Part shown: positions 20,301 to 24,571 of the stretch, one piece after another
Layout of the letters: every line of letters begins with the position of its first letter
Numbering within the stretch: position 1 is the first letter of the stretch
Assembly: GCA_910578795.1 (NCBI GenBank)
Contig: CAJTSD010000049.1
Span: forward strand, 1 to 25,019
Origin: an uncultured Lachnospiraceae bacterium
GTDB lineage: Bacteria > Bacillota > Clostridia > Lachnospirales > Lachnospiraceae
Length of the DNA: 25,019 nucleotides
Direction of reading: 5' to 3'
Notes under the pieces: generated by a model
Told to the model about the DNA's origin: nothing
Seen by the model: only the letters and a program-made list of their open reading frames with translations
Databases searched by the model: none
Program-made: the position numbers and the translations under genes

Positions 20301-20631
20301 CCGGATTGGATGCCATCCATGCAAGCATTGATTTTGTTGTGTTTTTAATCGTGATGCCTAAGCCTTTGAATGCTGTGCCTAAACCAAGTGTGGATGATGC
20401 CGCGCCTGCCTGGGAAGCGGCTACCATGTTTGTGCTTGCTATATTGGCTAATTCATCAGCAGTCGTTTCAAGCAGTTCACCTTGTAAACCGTTTCCAACC
20501 AGGATTGCTTTAATTTGTTCTTTATTTAAACTTGATTGAGCTATGGCAGCGTTAAGAGTTTCATATGAATATTTCCTTCCAATATTTATAAGATCATCTG
20601 TAAAATTACCTGATGTGTTTATATTACTCAA
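14371..20631 (-). CDS. Tail tape measure protein, C-terminal part (about 2,090 residues)
   Basis: Sets tail length and is carried within the tail lumen. This fragment is open from 20679 with no good start: position 20631 is a TTG with only a weak ribosome binding site. The frame upstream reads QLKSLVKVQDALSN and looks like protein interior, so it is the continuation of the gene at 21785-22966. A hydrophobic patch (MASNPVGWLTAVVAAVGSAA, about residues 105-124 of the fragment) is typical of tape measure proteins. Almost all the rest is alpha-helical coiled coil rich in E, K, Q, A and L, including two tandem ~145-residue modules. Together the two parts give about 2,490 residues; at roughly 1.5 angstrom per residue this predicts a tail near 370 nm. 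Base composition changes by eye: GC-rich from about 16,000 to 18,530, AT-richer from 18,540 to 20,640. Confidence 0.88.
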   Translation of the reverse strand: MSNINTSGNFTDDLINIGRKYSYETLNAAIAQSSLNKEQIKAILVGNGLQGELLETTADELANIASTNMVAASQAGAASSTLGLGTAFKGLGITIKNTTKSMLAWMASNPVGWLTAVVAAVGSAAYGVYKLHDALTVSLEEQKEKLLETEDAYENVKGELQEVEDELQNTYSKIKELEGTSNLTWVDREELNRLREITNELELQKQLKQDEQLDAAETLYKENKDTFDKEFKSSVGTASVSDLRDQLSSGAVGIGQLDLENNLTDAVSALQHLNEEKQKLTDENEIAAYDTFIRRITDSLKSNGQEYLSSISHYKQNILEISRIRDLTDDEQDFYAYLSSMQKTVYEFYSPATWNSLEFDSIFNTENLEKTKDELIAMYTTGKLSSEELLKSFPKLSSAIEDSELIAGEGSDKFKEFYNEIAALAEKQKDFSSGSFNRLKPDTGIPETIEQLNAQLKPAFDAVQSAWKNIFTDDGFIPENVDLSMLHSIKSTIDDLNKNKELGISIDYSSFDNLSRVLTDVTTTEQQAREALNRFVTEIFNASTATDGMTEETVQLVEQMLKSMGVSNAEEVALNALSDAKARAVIDSYNLFDASEENIASMLNEAQAAGITEEQIFKLAAAEQVFNNSGLNPKEKIEKLKELATAYGQTAIATHIANMEQASAEGHISIDYEKELASIQNAVNNSINSVRINFSPVGDTRTKTSASGAGKDTHLEEYRQKLGELQTMLDRELINEREFYDQSDALLNDYLKDTPAHLQKYADEISNAEKTLRGNWISAFGYEKARLEKDLSDGTLVRWQYYERLSELAEKYYNTEGASYGKFADEYGEITQEIKDGQEKLWDDIFGEINSQLDGLQSACETVRDAVVEYSENGSLSIDTMQKLIALEPQYMAMLFDENGQLQLNAEAYERLAKTKLEELKIDLAGQALNTINSLQSEAQAVELLTGKYAELRDTSAGAIEQQLRDAVAEAYGRGEQQGKAAETVLQAYINQRKVLDATDLPSLSVTAQQEEKGASRFLKTFDWIGTLLEKISEKTSKLIDKADRFHDWQKKNAMINRAVKSTDREINTNERAYHAYMKKANSVGLGLNYVRKIQDGALSIQDITDEGLAGKIDSYREWYDKAQGCLDTIGELYDRQRDLIKQKLDNVLDYYSDMDSCLSSITSKIESVISLNDGMGKRSPLTKLVEQFASISDRLDTVTSKGAATAGGSPGNPGNADGAADRDSQDPADSIRSKIKAVQTDLENTATYKNLVRAIETAENKIAELDGKGYENLTGGQKKKYDKLKAQLGDYYRQKKALDENATASNITEYSKTYLAWKKLQDRLDSGKNLSGGQWKQYNSYIKQLEGFAREKAGVLSELEDALGEALNPGDKPGQIEKTYGESAEDIRGSYQNQIDGIKAEAENTKQYQNLLAKAQGLEQKKDTKGLSKPEQEKLDRYNAELEALREGATGANISGYVKTWEAWYKLQQKLDSGKKLSDSEAKKYDTYKSQLEAWNSEKQTQISDLLSQMEDDLGQLQKTYTENISGAESEVNGYYANLYSLAKQIAEYSITSLQAQLDYLDAYISYYKELVSLYDTFSGDRLAKLLTDLDEDALAGKAEVYEKYLETLQDKYSTTLSEMNGYSQLLDALDTNDFEASMELFDRALEGYKANGDTAMADKLQSVLDLLNERASDADSWGESADKWAEEWEKAFSSAKQELIGTATEIQEVNDALRQIRLDNITDAVNELDTSKGILSSIADLINDDWLYDSGELSEYGRAKAALLVSQLEDSQRKANAYLDLISGIQNSKGTYASDKAYMEDLNSATQDYYNALGETASLENSIMELMKRGAEEEVSSIRKIIDARKQALQKKKEYYDYGRSLKNSQKEIDSIRAQIDAVNALGDTADAAAKAKRAQLEADLAEKEDALQETKDEHTYNLQIDALDEFAKSLEDALDSSAKSVAEILEEQNEIVTSAKELYQISSESIANVLDKLQTFYMKKGTLSDEELLELVGEPVFQYGQASSLQTSFNTNAAIPGNIQTRDIPPAIHVHYDSLIHVDGNIDKEVASLLPQQLEQSYQYTTQKLYNDIYTISGSRTGRPSVL
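16085..16895 (-). repeat. Two tandem coding modules inside the tape measure gene
   Basis: Two diverged copies of a ~145-residue helical module follow each other with a period of about 440 bp. Matching segments include YLAWKKLQDRLDSGKNLS against WEAWYKLQQKLDSGKKLS, KQYNSYIKQLEGF against KKYDTYKSQLEAW, and NATASNITEYSKT against GATGANISGYVKT. The DNA is also recognisably alike (CTGTCAAGC-type words at about 16,655 and 16,212). The copies are too diverged to be recent. They suggest tail length changed by module duplication. Confidence 0.7.
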
Positions 20632-20644
20632 TGCATCCTGAACC

Positions 20645-20674
20645 TTGACGAGGGATTTAAGCTGCGTATATAAT
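20645..20674 (+). promoter_or_regulatory. Promoter of the zinc-ribbon gene spanning the insertion edge
   Basis: TTGACG (20645-20650) and TATAAT (20669-20674) are spaced by 18 bp and read toward the gene at 20710. The -35 lies in tape measure coding DNA and the -10 in the inserted DNA, given an insertion edge near 20662-20665. The promoter would thus have been created or completed by insertion. Confidence 0.5.
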
Positions 20675-20709
20675 AAATACTATAAATGATACTGGAGGTA
20701 TTTTAAAAT

Positions 20710-21108
20710 ATGTCAAATGAATTAATGGAATTATGTCAAAAGTATAATTTAAAACTAATTGATACAAATAAAGTATATTGGTTTTTAGCAAATAATCAAG
20801 AAGATGAAGCGATTCGCTGCCTAATGCCATTAGTTGAATATGATTATATAATTGCCAAAAAAATTGTTCAGTTATATGCTGCTTCTGAACAGGAACAAAT
20901 AGAAGATGGTAGAGTTCGGATACAAAATGGAGTGAAACAAGAATTTGAGATAAAAAATACAAATATTCCAAAATGTCCGACCTGTTCATCGACGAATCTT
21001 AAGAAAATTTCAGCAACTTCAAAAGTAGTGAATACTGCCGTGTTCGGAATTTTGGGAACAAAGAGATATAGACAGTTTCACTGCAATAACTGTGGCTATG
21101 AATGGTAG
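20710..21108 (+). CDS. Small zinc-ribbon protein encoded antisense inside the insertion
   Basis: The protein has 132 residues with unknown function. The N-terminal ~80 residues are helical, acidic and without a recognised domain. The C-terminal part is a four-cysteine zinc ribbon: CPTC (C89, C92) and CNNCGYEW (C125, C128), separated by a Lys-rich, slightly hydrophobic segment (SKVVNTAVFGILGTKRY). Similar short zinc-ribbon proteins are scattered in Gram-positive genomes and phages, where their role is not established. GGAGG at 20694-20698 lies 11 nt before the ATG. The gene is clearly AT-rich compared with the tape measure halves around it, pointing to a foreign origin. It runs against the tail operon, so it behaves as a passenger (moron-like) gene. 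It has no endonuclease motif (no LAGLIDADG, GIY-YIG or HNH), so a homing role is not supported. Confidence 0.75.
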   Translation: MSNELMELCQKYNLKLIDTNKVYWFLANNQEDEAIRCLMPLVEYDYIIAKKIVQLYAASEQEQIEDGRVRIQNGVKQEFEIKNTNIPKCPTCSSTNLKKISATSKVVNTAVFGILGTKRYRQFHCNNCGYEW

Positions 21109-21146
21109 AATAGTATTAAATTACATATTCAATAATCATAAATATT

Positions 21147-21189
21147 AAAAAATGGCAGTAAATTTGCAAACGGATGCATTTGCTGCCAT
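21147..21189. terminator. Bidirectional terminator after the zinc-ribbon gene
   Basis: ATGGCAG (21152-21158) pairs with CTGCCAT (21183-21189), with an inner GCAAA/TTTGC pairing. On the plus strand it ends the zinc-ribbon gene and is followed by ATGTATTATTTT. On the minus strand the stem is followed by TTTTTTAATATT, a better U-run. Transcription of the tape measure gene entering the insertion should therefore stop here unless it is overridden. Confidence 0.75.
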
Positions 21190-21787
21190 ATGTATTATTT
21201 TAAGCTTTTCTGTTTGAACATGTTTCGTTGTTTAAGGGATAAACCCAAATTCATCCCTTCTGTGTCAATTTTTACTCGTCAGCCGGAACACGGCGGCTGA
21301 ACGTATTACTGAAAATTGTAAAACCGCAATACGCACTATGCATTATTAGTAAGCTGCATTATGGCTGCAGCCTGCTAAGAGGATGGGTATGTCTGTGGGG
21401 ATTGCTCCCTTTAAAAAAGGGTGCCGTCCTGCTCGTTGTCCATTGTCCACGGTACTTAGGCGTCTATCGGTTCTCACCAATATTACCGTATACCAGCATA
21501 ATCAATTGTTTCCGCTTTCGCAACCTTGTCCGCATTCAGGGACTTTGGTTTGACATGCATTAGCCGGATTTCCCCGGTCTTACCTTTTGGTAAGAGAGTT
21601 TCAAGCATTTACTCCTCCATGTATAAGTTTATACTCCGCTTAAAGTGTCCGCAGAGTCCTGTTAAAAACCCCATGTATCCACAGACTTGTGGACAGCGCC
21701 GTTATGCTGTTTCCTTATCTGTGATTGCCCAACTAAAATCCTCGCCAAAGAATTTTAATCCTGTCACCCTATGTTGCCATAAGGTCA
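21190..21787 (-). ncRNA. Putative structured RNA, upstream half of the insertion
   Basis: About 600 bp has no credible reading frame but many hairpins when read in the tape measure direction. These include a P1-like helix (21792-21774); GTGA...TCAC enclosing an 8-bp ATTAAAAT/ATTTTAGT helix (21763-21722); TCCACA/TGTGGA (near 21690); CTTACC-AAAA-GGTAAG (near 21590); CCGG...CCGG (21577-21564); a GAAA-capped hairpin near 21520; and ACGGTA (21489-21484) pairing with TACCGT (21454-21449) around a GAGA-capped TTGGT/ACCGA stem. Then come AAAGGG/CCCTTT, a 7-bp TCAGCCG/CGGCTGA hairpin (21300-21279) and AAGGGAT/ATCCCTT (21259-21234). Tetraloop-capped helices and the lack of coding suggest a folded RNA. 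I could not place the conserved P7 (GACUA/UAGUC) of group I introns, nor GUGYG or domain V of group II introns, so the class stays open. Confidence 0.5.
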
Positions 21788-22966
21788 AGCAAAGTTTTTA
21801 ACGAATGCCGTGATTCCGGCACCAATTCCGATGGTCCCGAAAGAGCCGAGTCCTTTGGTCACGCTGTTGACAACGGAAAGTAGTCCGTTCAGCCCGTTTA
21901 CCAGGGTAACGACGGCATCAGAGTCCGCGATGTTCCCGATAGTGTCGGTCCACGTGTTGGACAGGCGGTTCATTGAGCCTTCCCATGAGCCGGCTGTTTG
22001 TGCAGCTTTCTTCGCCATGCTTCCCGCACCCTGTGCGTATTGTGAAAGCATCTGCTCATACAGGTCATAATTATTAAGCACTGCATCCAACGCGTCCGCA
22101 GTTATGCCGCCCCCGGCAGCGTCCAGGAGATTTGTTTTGCGTGTATCGCCTGCATTAAGTTTGGAATACGCCTCCGACAAATCCTTCAGGACTTCCACCG
22201 GGTCACGGAGCGAGGTGATGCCGTTTTTTGTTTCCTTTAATGAAACGTTCAGCGCCCTGCATGCCTCCCCATACCGTGTGAGGCTTTCCGCGTCAATCCC
22301 TTTTCCCGAATCCTCCACCTGGCGTATGAGCAGGAGGATGTTTTCAAATGCATCCGCTGCCCCGGCGCCGCTCTGGTGCGCTTCTGAAATCATGGTGCCG
22401 AGCATTGCGGCGGTTTCGTCCGCGCCGATTCCGAGCCTTGACGCCTGTTCGCCTGCGGCGGACATTGCTGCTGCAAGCTCCGTCATGCTTATGGCGTTGC
22501 GCCCCGATATGTTAAAGCTTCCGTCAAGGACTTCGGTCAGCTTTGAAACGGAGCCGCCCAGCCCGTATGCCTTGTCTGCGGCGGTTATGAACCGGTCCGC
22601 AAGTTCCCCTGCCATACTGCCTGCGCCCTGTGCCGCAAGGGAGAGCTCGGCAATCTGTGCCGCGTTCCGGTATCCCGCGCGGGACGCCTCCCGGAATTCC
22701 GTCAGGTAACCGGCTGCGCTTTTCCCGTATTTTGATGCGGTGTCAAAGGCGCTGTTCCCGATGTTCTCCAGCTCTGCCTTGGAGATCCGGTTATTTTCGT
22801 TTGCTATCTGTGTTAAAAGTGTGTCAGCCTCCCTCAGTTCCGAGAGTGCCTCCCTTGTTCTGGAAACGAGGGCGTTTATGCCCGCGCCCACGGATATGTA
22901 TTTGCGGAGGCTTTCGGAAGCTTCCGAAAGGACTGACCGTCCGGTACTGTTACCAGCCATTGCCAT
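21785..22966 (-). CDS. Tail tape measure protein, N-terminal part
   Basis: The 393-residue fragment carries the conserved TP901-type tape measure core. Typical segments are GAGSMAGELADRFITAADKA, the LTEVLDGSFNISGRN stretch, SMTELAAAMSAAGEQASRLG and AAMLGTMISEAHQSGAGAADA, then NRLSNTWTDTIGNIADSDAV. It ends abruptly at KNFA followed by TGA, where the insertion begins; the rest of the protein is encoded from 20664 downward. The start is taken as ATG 22966, which shares one base with the upstream stop (TGATG) and has GAAAGGA 5 nt upstream. GTG 22969 and ATG 22960 are alternatives. GC content is visibly higher than in the adjoining part of the C-terminal fragment. By itself this fragment lacks the long coiled coil and could not measure a tail. 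Confidence 0.88.
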   Translation of the reverse strand: MAMAGNSTGRSVLSEASESLRKYISVGAGINALVSRTREALSELREADTLLTQIANENNRISKAELENIGNSAFDTASKYGKSAAGYLTEFREASRAGYRNAAQIAELSLAAQGAGSMAGELADRFITAADKAYGLGGSVSKLTEVLDGSFNISGRNAISMTELAAAMSAAGEQASRLGIGADETAAMLGTMISEAHQSGAGAADAFENILLLIRQVEDSGKGIDAESLTRYGEACRALNVSLKETKNGITSLRDPVEVLKDLSEAYSKLNAGDTRKTNLLDAAGGGITADALDAVLNNYDLYEQMLSQYAQGAGSMAKKAAQTAGSWEGSMNRLSNTWTDTIGNIADSDAVVTLVNGLNGLLSVVNSVTKGLGSFGTIGIGAGITAFVKNFA

Positions 22967-23229
22967 CACCGTCCTTTCTGCTGCCGCGTGTCACCGCCGT
23001 GACTGTCCGGCATGGTTTCGACGGCGGCGTGCACCAGGATTTTCTGGATGTCCCCGGGTGTCAGGTCTGCCATGTATGTAAGGATTTCAAGGATGCGTTT
23101 CCCGTCCGAAAGAAACGCCGCCAGTTCCCCCAGGGCGGGCAGGAAGGCGGCGGTAAGCCTCATAAGCGCCCGCATGGCTGCCTTCCTGTTTTTCCTGTAT
23201 TCCATGTATTCATTTATTTTTCTTATCAT
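22966..23229 (-). CDS. Small protein in the tail assembly chaperone position
   Basis: The 87-residue basic, helical protein is of unrecognised family. It lies between the tail tube and tape measure genes, where tailed phages usually encode the tape measure chaperones (gpG/gpGT). It starts at ATG 23229 after GGAAGGGG and overlaps the tape measure start by one base, implying coupled translation. The sequence has an Arg/Lys-rich N-terminus (RKINEYMEYRKNRKAAMRAL), a hydrophobic helix (LTAAFLPALGELAAFL) and a polar end. There is no second downstream frame and no room for the usual programmed frameshift extension, so if it is a chaperone it is a single short form. Function is inferred from position only. 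Confidence 0.6.
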   Translation of the reverse strand: MIRKINEYMEYRKNRKAAMRALMRLTAAFLPALGELAAFLSDGKRILEILTYMADLTPGDIQKILVHAAVETMPDSHGGDTRQQKGR

Positions 23230-23277
23230 AGTGATTCCCCTTCCGCGCGTATGCGCTAAAAATAATGTTGTAAGTAC

Positions 23278-23307
23278 GGCATCCCGCGGACCGTACCGCG
23301 GGACGCC
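23278..23307 (-). terminator. GC-rich hairpin after the tail tube gene
   Basis: An 8-bp perfect stem, TCCCGCGG (23282-23289) with CCGCGGGA (23296-23303), is extended by GGC/GCC after one mismatch. It lies about 34 bp beyond the tail tube stop. The nearest T-rich stretch on the minus strand (TTATTTTT) is some 12 nt further, so it is not a classical terminator. It could stabilise or attenuate the transcript so the tube protein is made in excess over the genes that follow. Confidence 0.5.
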
Positions 23308-23340
23308 GTCCCCGTGTTAAACCTGTGCCGTGGCTGCGGT

Positions 23341-24069
23341 TTATTCCCCGATAAGGATTAAATCAAGGATGCTGTCATCCTGGTCCGCCATCAGGTCACA
23401 GGTGATGGTCAGGCTGCCCGGGTCACCGTTGTTTGAGAAGCTCAGCGACATGTTGGACTGCGGTGCACACTTTGCCGCAACAAGGCGGTACGGGAGCACT
23501 TCGTCGTCCTCGGTCTTCATCACGGTGTCGCCGTAAACAGTGAAGTTCTTGGGGAAGCTTGTGGACTTGATGCTGATTTTCTGCACGCCCTCCGTAACCT
23601 CCTTCATGTAGTAGACGATAACGCCGCTTCCTTCCGCAGGTGCATCGGTAAGGGTAATGACCCTGTCCGCAACGGTGCACGCAAGCTCCGTGCCGCAGTC
23701 GTCGCCGTCCGCATAGACAACGGCTGTGCCTGCAACGGGTGCGTCTGTGAGCGTGACGGTGCCGTCCGCGCCGACAATGGCTTCGGTTCTTGTCACAAAT
23801 TTCGCTGACTTTTCAAGCGAGCCGCCCGTAATAAGCTGCCAAAGCTTAACGGTCTGAATCTGCGTTTCAATGGTGATTGTGCCGCCGCGCTCACCTGCAA
23901 ACTGGACGCGCTTTGGGTGTCCCTTGCCGCCGCAGGCAAAGACGGACTCGCCCGTCAGTTCCGTCGTGGTGACGTTGGCGAAGTCAAGGTTTAAAAACGG
24001 TTTCTTTGTTGCGTAGTCCACGAAGATCAGGTCGCAGACTTCCCTGTTTGACATGTTTTTGTTGCCCAT
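23341..24069 (-). CDS. Major tail (tube) protein
   Basis: Structural protein of 242 residues, likely polymerising as rings around the tape measure. It is the first gene of the tail cluster. The sequence is beta-rich, with GERGGTITIETQIQTVKLWQ (about residues 60-80) and KISIKSTSFPKNFTVYGDT (near 160-180), resembling tail tube proteins of Gram-positive phages. Between them is an internal repeat of a beta-hairpin motif: VTLTDAPVAGTAVVYADG and ITLTDAPAEGSGVIVYYM. The start is ATG 24069, with AAGGAGG at 24084-24078 ideally spaced. A frame extending to 24147 has no ribosome binding site and covers the palindrome. Identification relies on gene order (tube, small protein, tape measure) plus composition, so a different virion protein cannot be fully excluded. 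Confidence 0.72.
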   Translation of the reverse strand: MGNKNMSNREVCDLIFVDYATKKPFLNLDFANVTTTELTGESVFACGGKGHPKRVQFAGERGGTITIETQIQTVKLWQLITGGSLEKSAKFVTRTEAIVGADGTVTLTDAPVAGTAVVYADGDDCGTELACTVADRVITLTDAPAEGSGVIVYYMKEVTEGVQKISIKSTSFPKNFTVYGDTVMKTEDDEVLPYRLVAAKCAPQSNMSLSFSNNGDPGSLTITCDLMADQDDSILDLILIGE

Positions 24070-24118
24070 GGTTGTTTCCTCCTTCTTTTGGGTTGGATAA
24101 AATATTAAAATGTAACCA

Positions 24119-24144
24119 AATAACAGGTATTTATATCTGTTATT
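24119..24144 (-). promoter_or_regulatory. 26-bp palindrome, candidate operator of the tail operon
   Basis: AATAACAG (24119-24126) and CTGTTATT (24137-24144) are perfect 8-bp arms. The centre GTATTTATAT continues the symmetry (TAT/ATA), with only one mismatched pair. It lies 50 bp upstream of the tail tube start codon. A TATAAA on the minus strand falls inside it and could be the -10, although no good -35 is seen. A homodimeric phage-type repressor site is the natural reading. Confidence 0.6.
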
Positions 24145-24334
24145 CACAATAAGGAAAATGGGAGGGGAGTGCCGGAAGCTTTGTAATATAAGGCGTTGCG
24201 GGGGATTTAAAAAAGTCTAGCTGTTTAATATTTGTGGGAGATGAAACATTAAAAAATACCTGAAAGTTATTTAATAAATATTGTATTAGTATATTACAAG
24301 TATAACTTTTTGCATTGTTATTAAAAAACTATAA

Positions 24335-24535
24335 TTTAGTCAAAAAACAATATATAAAATAGAATCCCTTAATGACGTTGCAAAAAATGTTTATACAACG
24401 AAATTATTAGAAAAATCCAATGACATTTTTGCTTTGTTGATGAAACTCTGAAAATTTAAAATACTACAGGAAATGGAATGTGCGATTATAGAAATGTATG
24501 AAGGATTTTTGGCAAGAGGTCTGTACGGGAGATAA
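24335..24535 (+). pseudogene. Small coding remnant with in-frame TGA
   Basis: The AT-rich stretch 24148-24571 holds no intact gene. One frame looks protein-like from 24335 to 24535. It reads KIESLNDVAKNVYTTKLL, then SNDIFALLMKL, hits TGA at 24449-24451, and continues in the same frame as KFKILQEMECAIIEMYEG to a TAA. The helical, amphipathic pattern continues across the stop, suggesting a decayed gene end. No family is recognised and no start with a ribosome binding site is present, so chance cannot be excluded. Confidence 0.3.
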
Positions 24536-24571
24536 CCTTGTTGTAATCGTTATGTTTAAGGGGATTTATAT

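Larger units (their letters stand above)
20665..21787 (-). mobile_element. 1.12-kb insertion splitting the tape measure gene, intron-like
   Basis: The tape measure frame stops at TGA 21787-21785 and reopens from 20679, with alien DNA between. Removing 21787-20665 (or 21787-20662) joins codon GCT to CAG CTT (or to CTT) in frame. In both cases the excised piece ends in G, as group I introns do. The upstream exon end TTGCT (21792-21788) can pair with GGCAA (21778-21774), placing a U-G wobble exactly at the junction, the hallmark of a group I P1 helix. The piece has two halves: hairpin-rich non-coding DNA (21190-21787) and an antisense zinc-ribbon gene with its own terminator. No transposase, reverse transcriptase, homing endonuclease or TnpB is present. 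The shared AAGC at the edges is not an in-frame duplication. Group I intron derivative is the leading reading, not proven; simple gene disruption remains possible. Confidence 0.6.

Noticed and set aside
21190..21787. Group II intron
   Set aside because: No GUGYG start at the junction, no domain V-like hairpin near the 3' edge and no reverse transcriptase. The only GTGCG word (near 21,330, minus) is internal.
20657..21793. AAGC at both edges of the insertion as a 4-bp target duplication
   Set aside because: Collapsing the two copies gives TTTGCTTAAATCC, which puts a TAA in the tape measure frame, so it cannot be the ancestral empty site of an intact gene.
23054..24082. Reverse-strand and plus-strand open frames across the tail genes (for example 22104-22709 and 22630-23259 plus)
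   Set aside because: These are GC-rich shadow frames with low-complexity Pro/Arg/Ser composition, and none has a ribosome binding site. The minus-strand genes have clear family signatures.
24070..24147. N-terminal extension of the tail tube protein to 24147
   Set aside because: It has no ribosome binding site and would run through the 26-bp palindrome; ATG 24069 has an ideal AAGGAGG.
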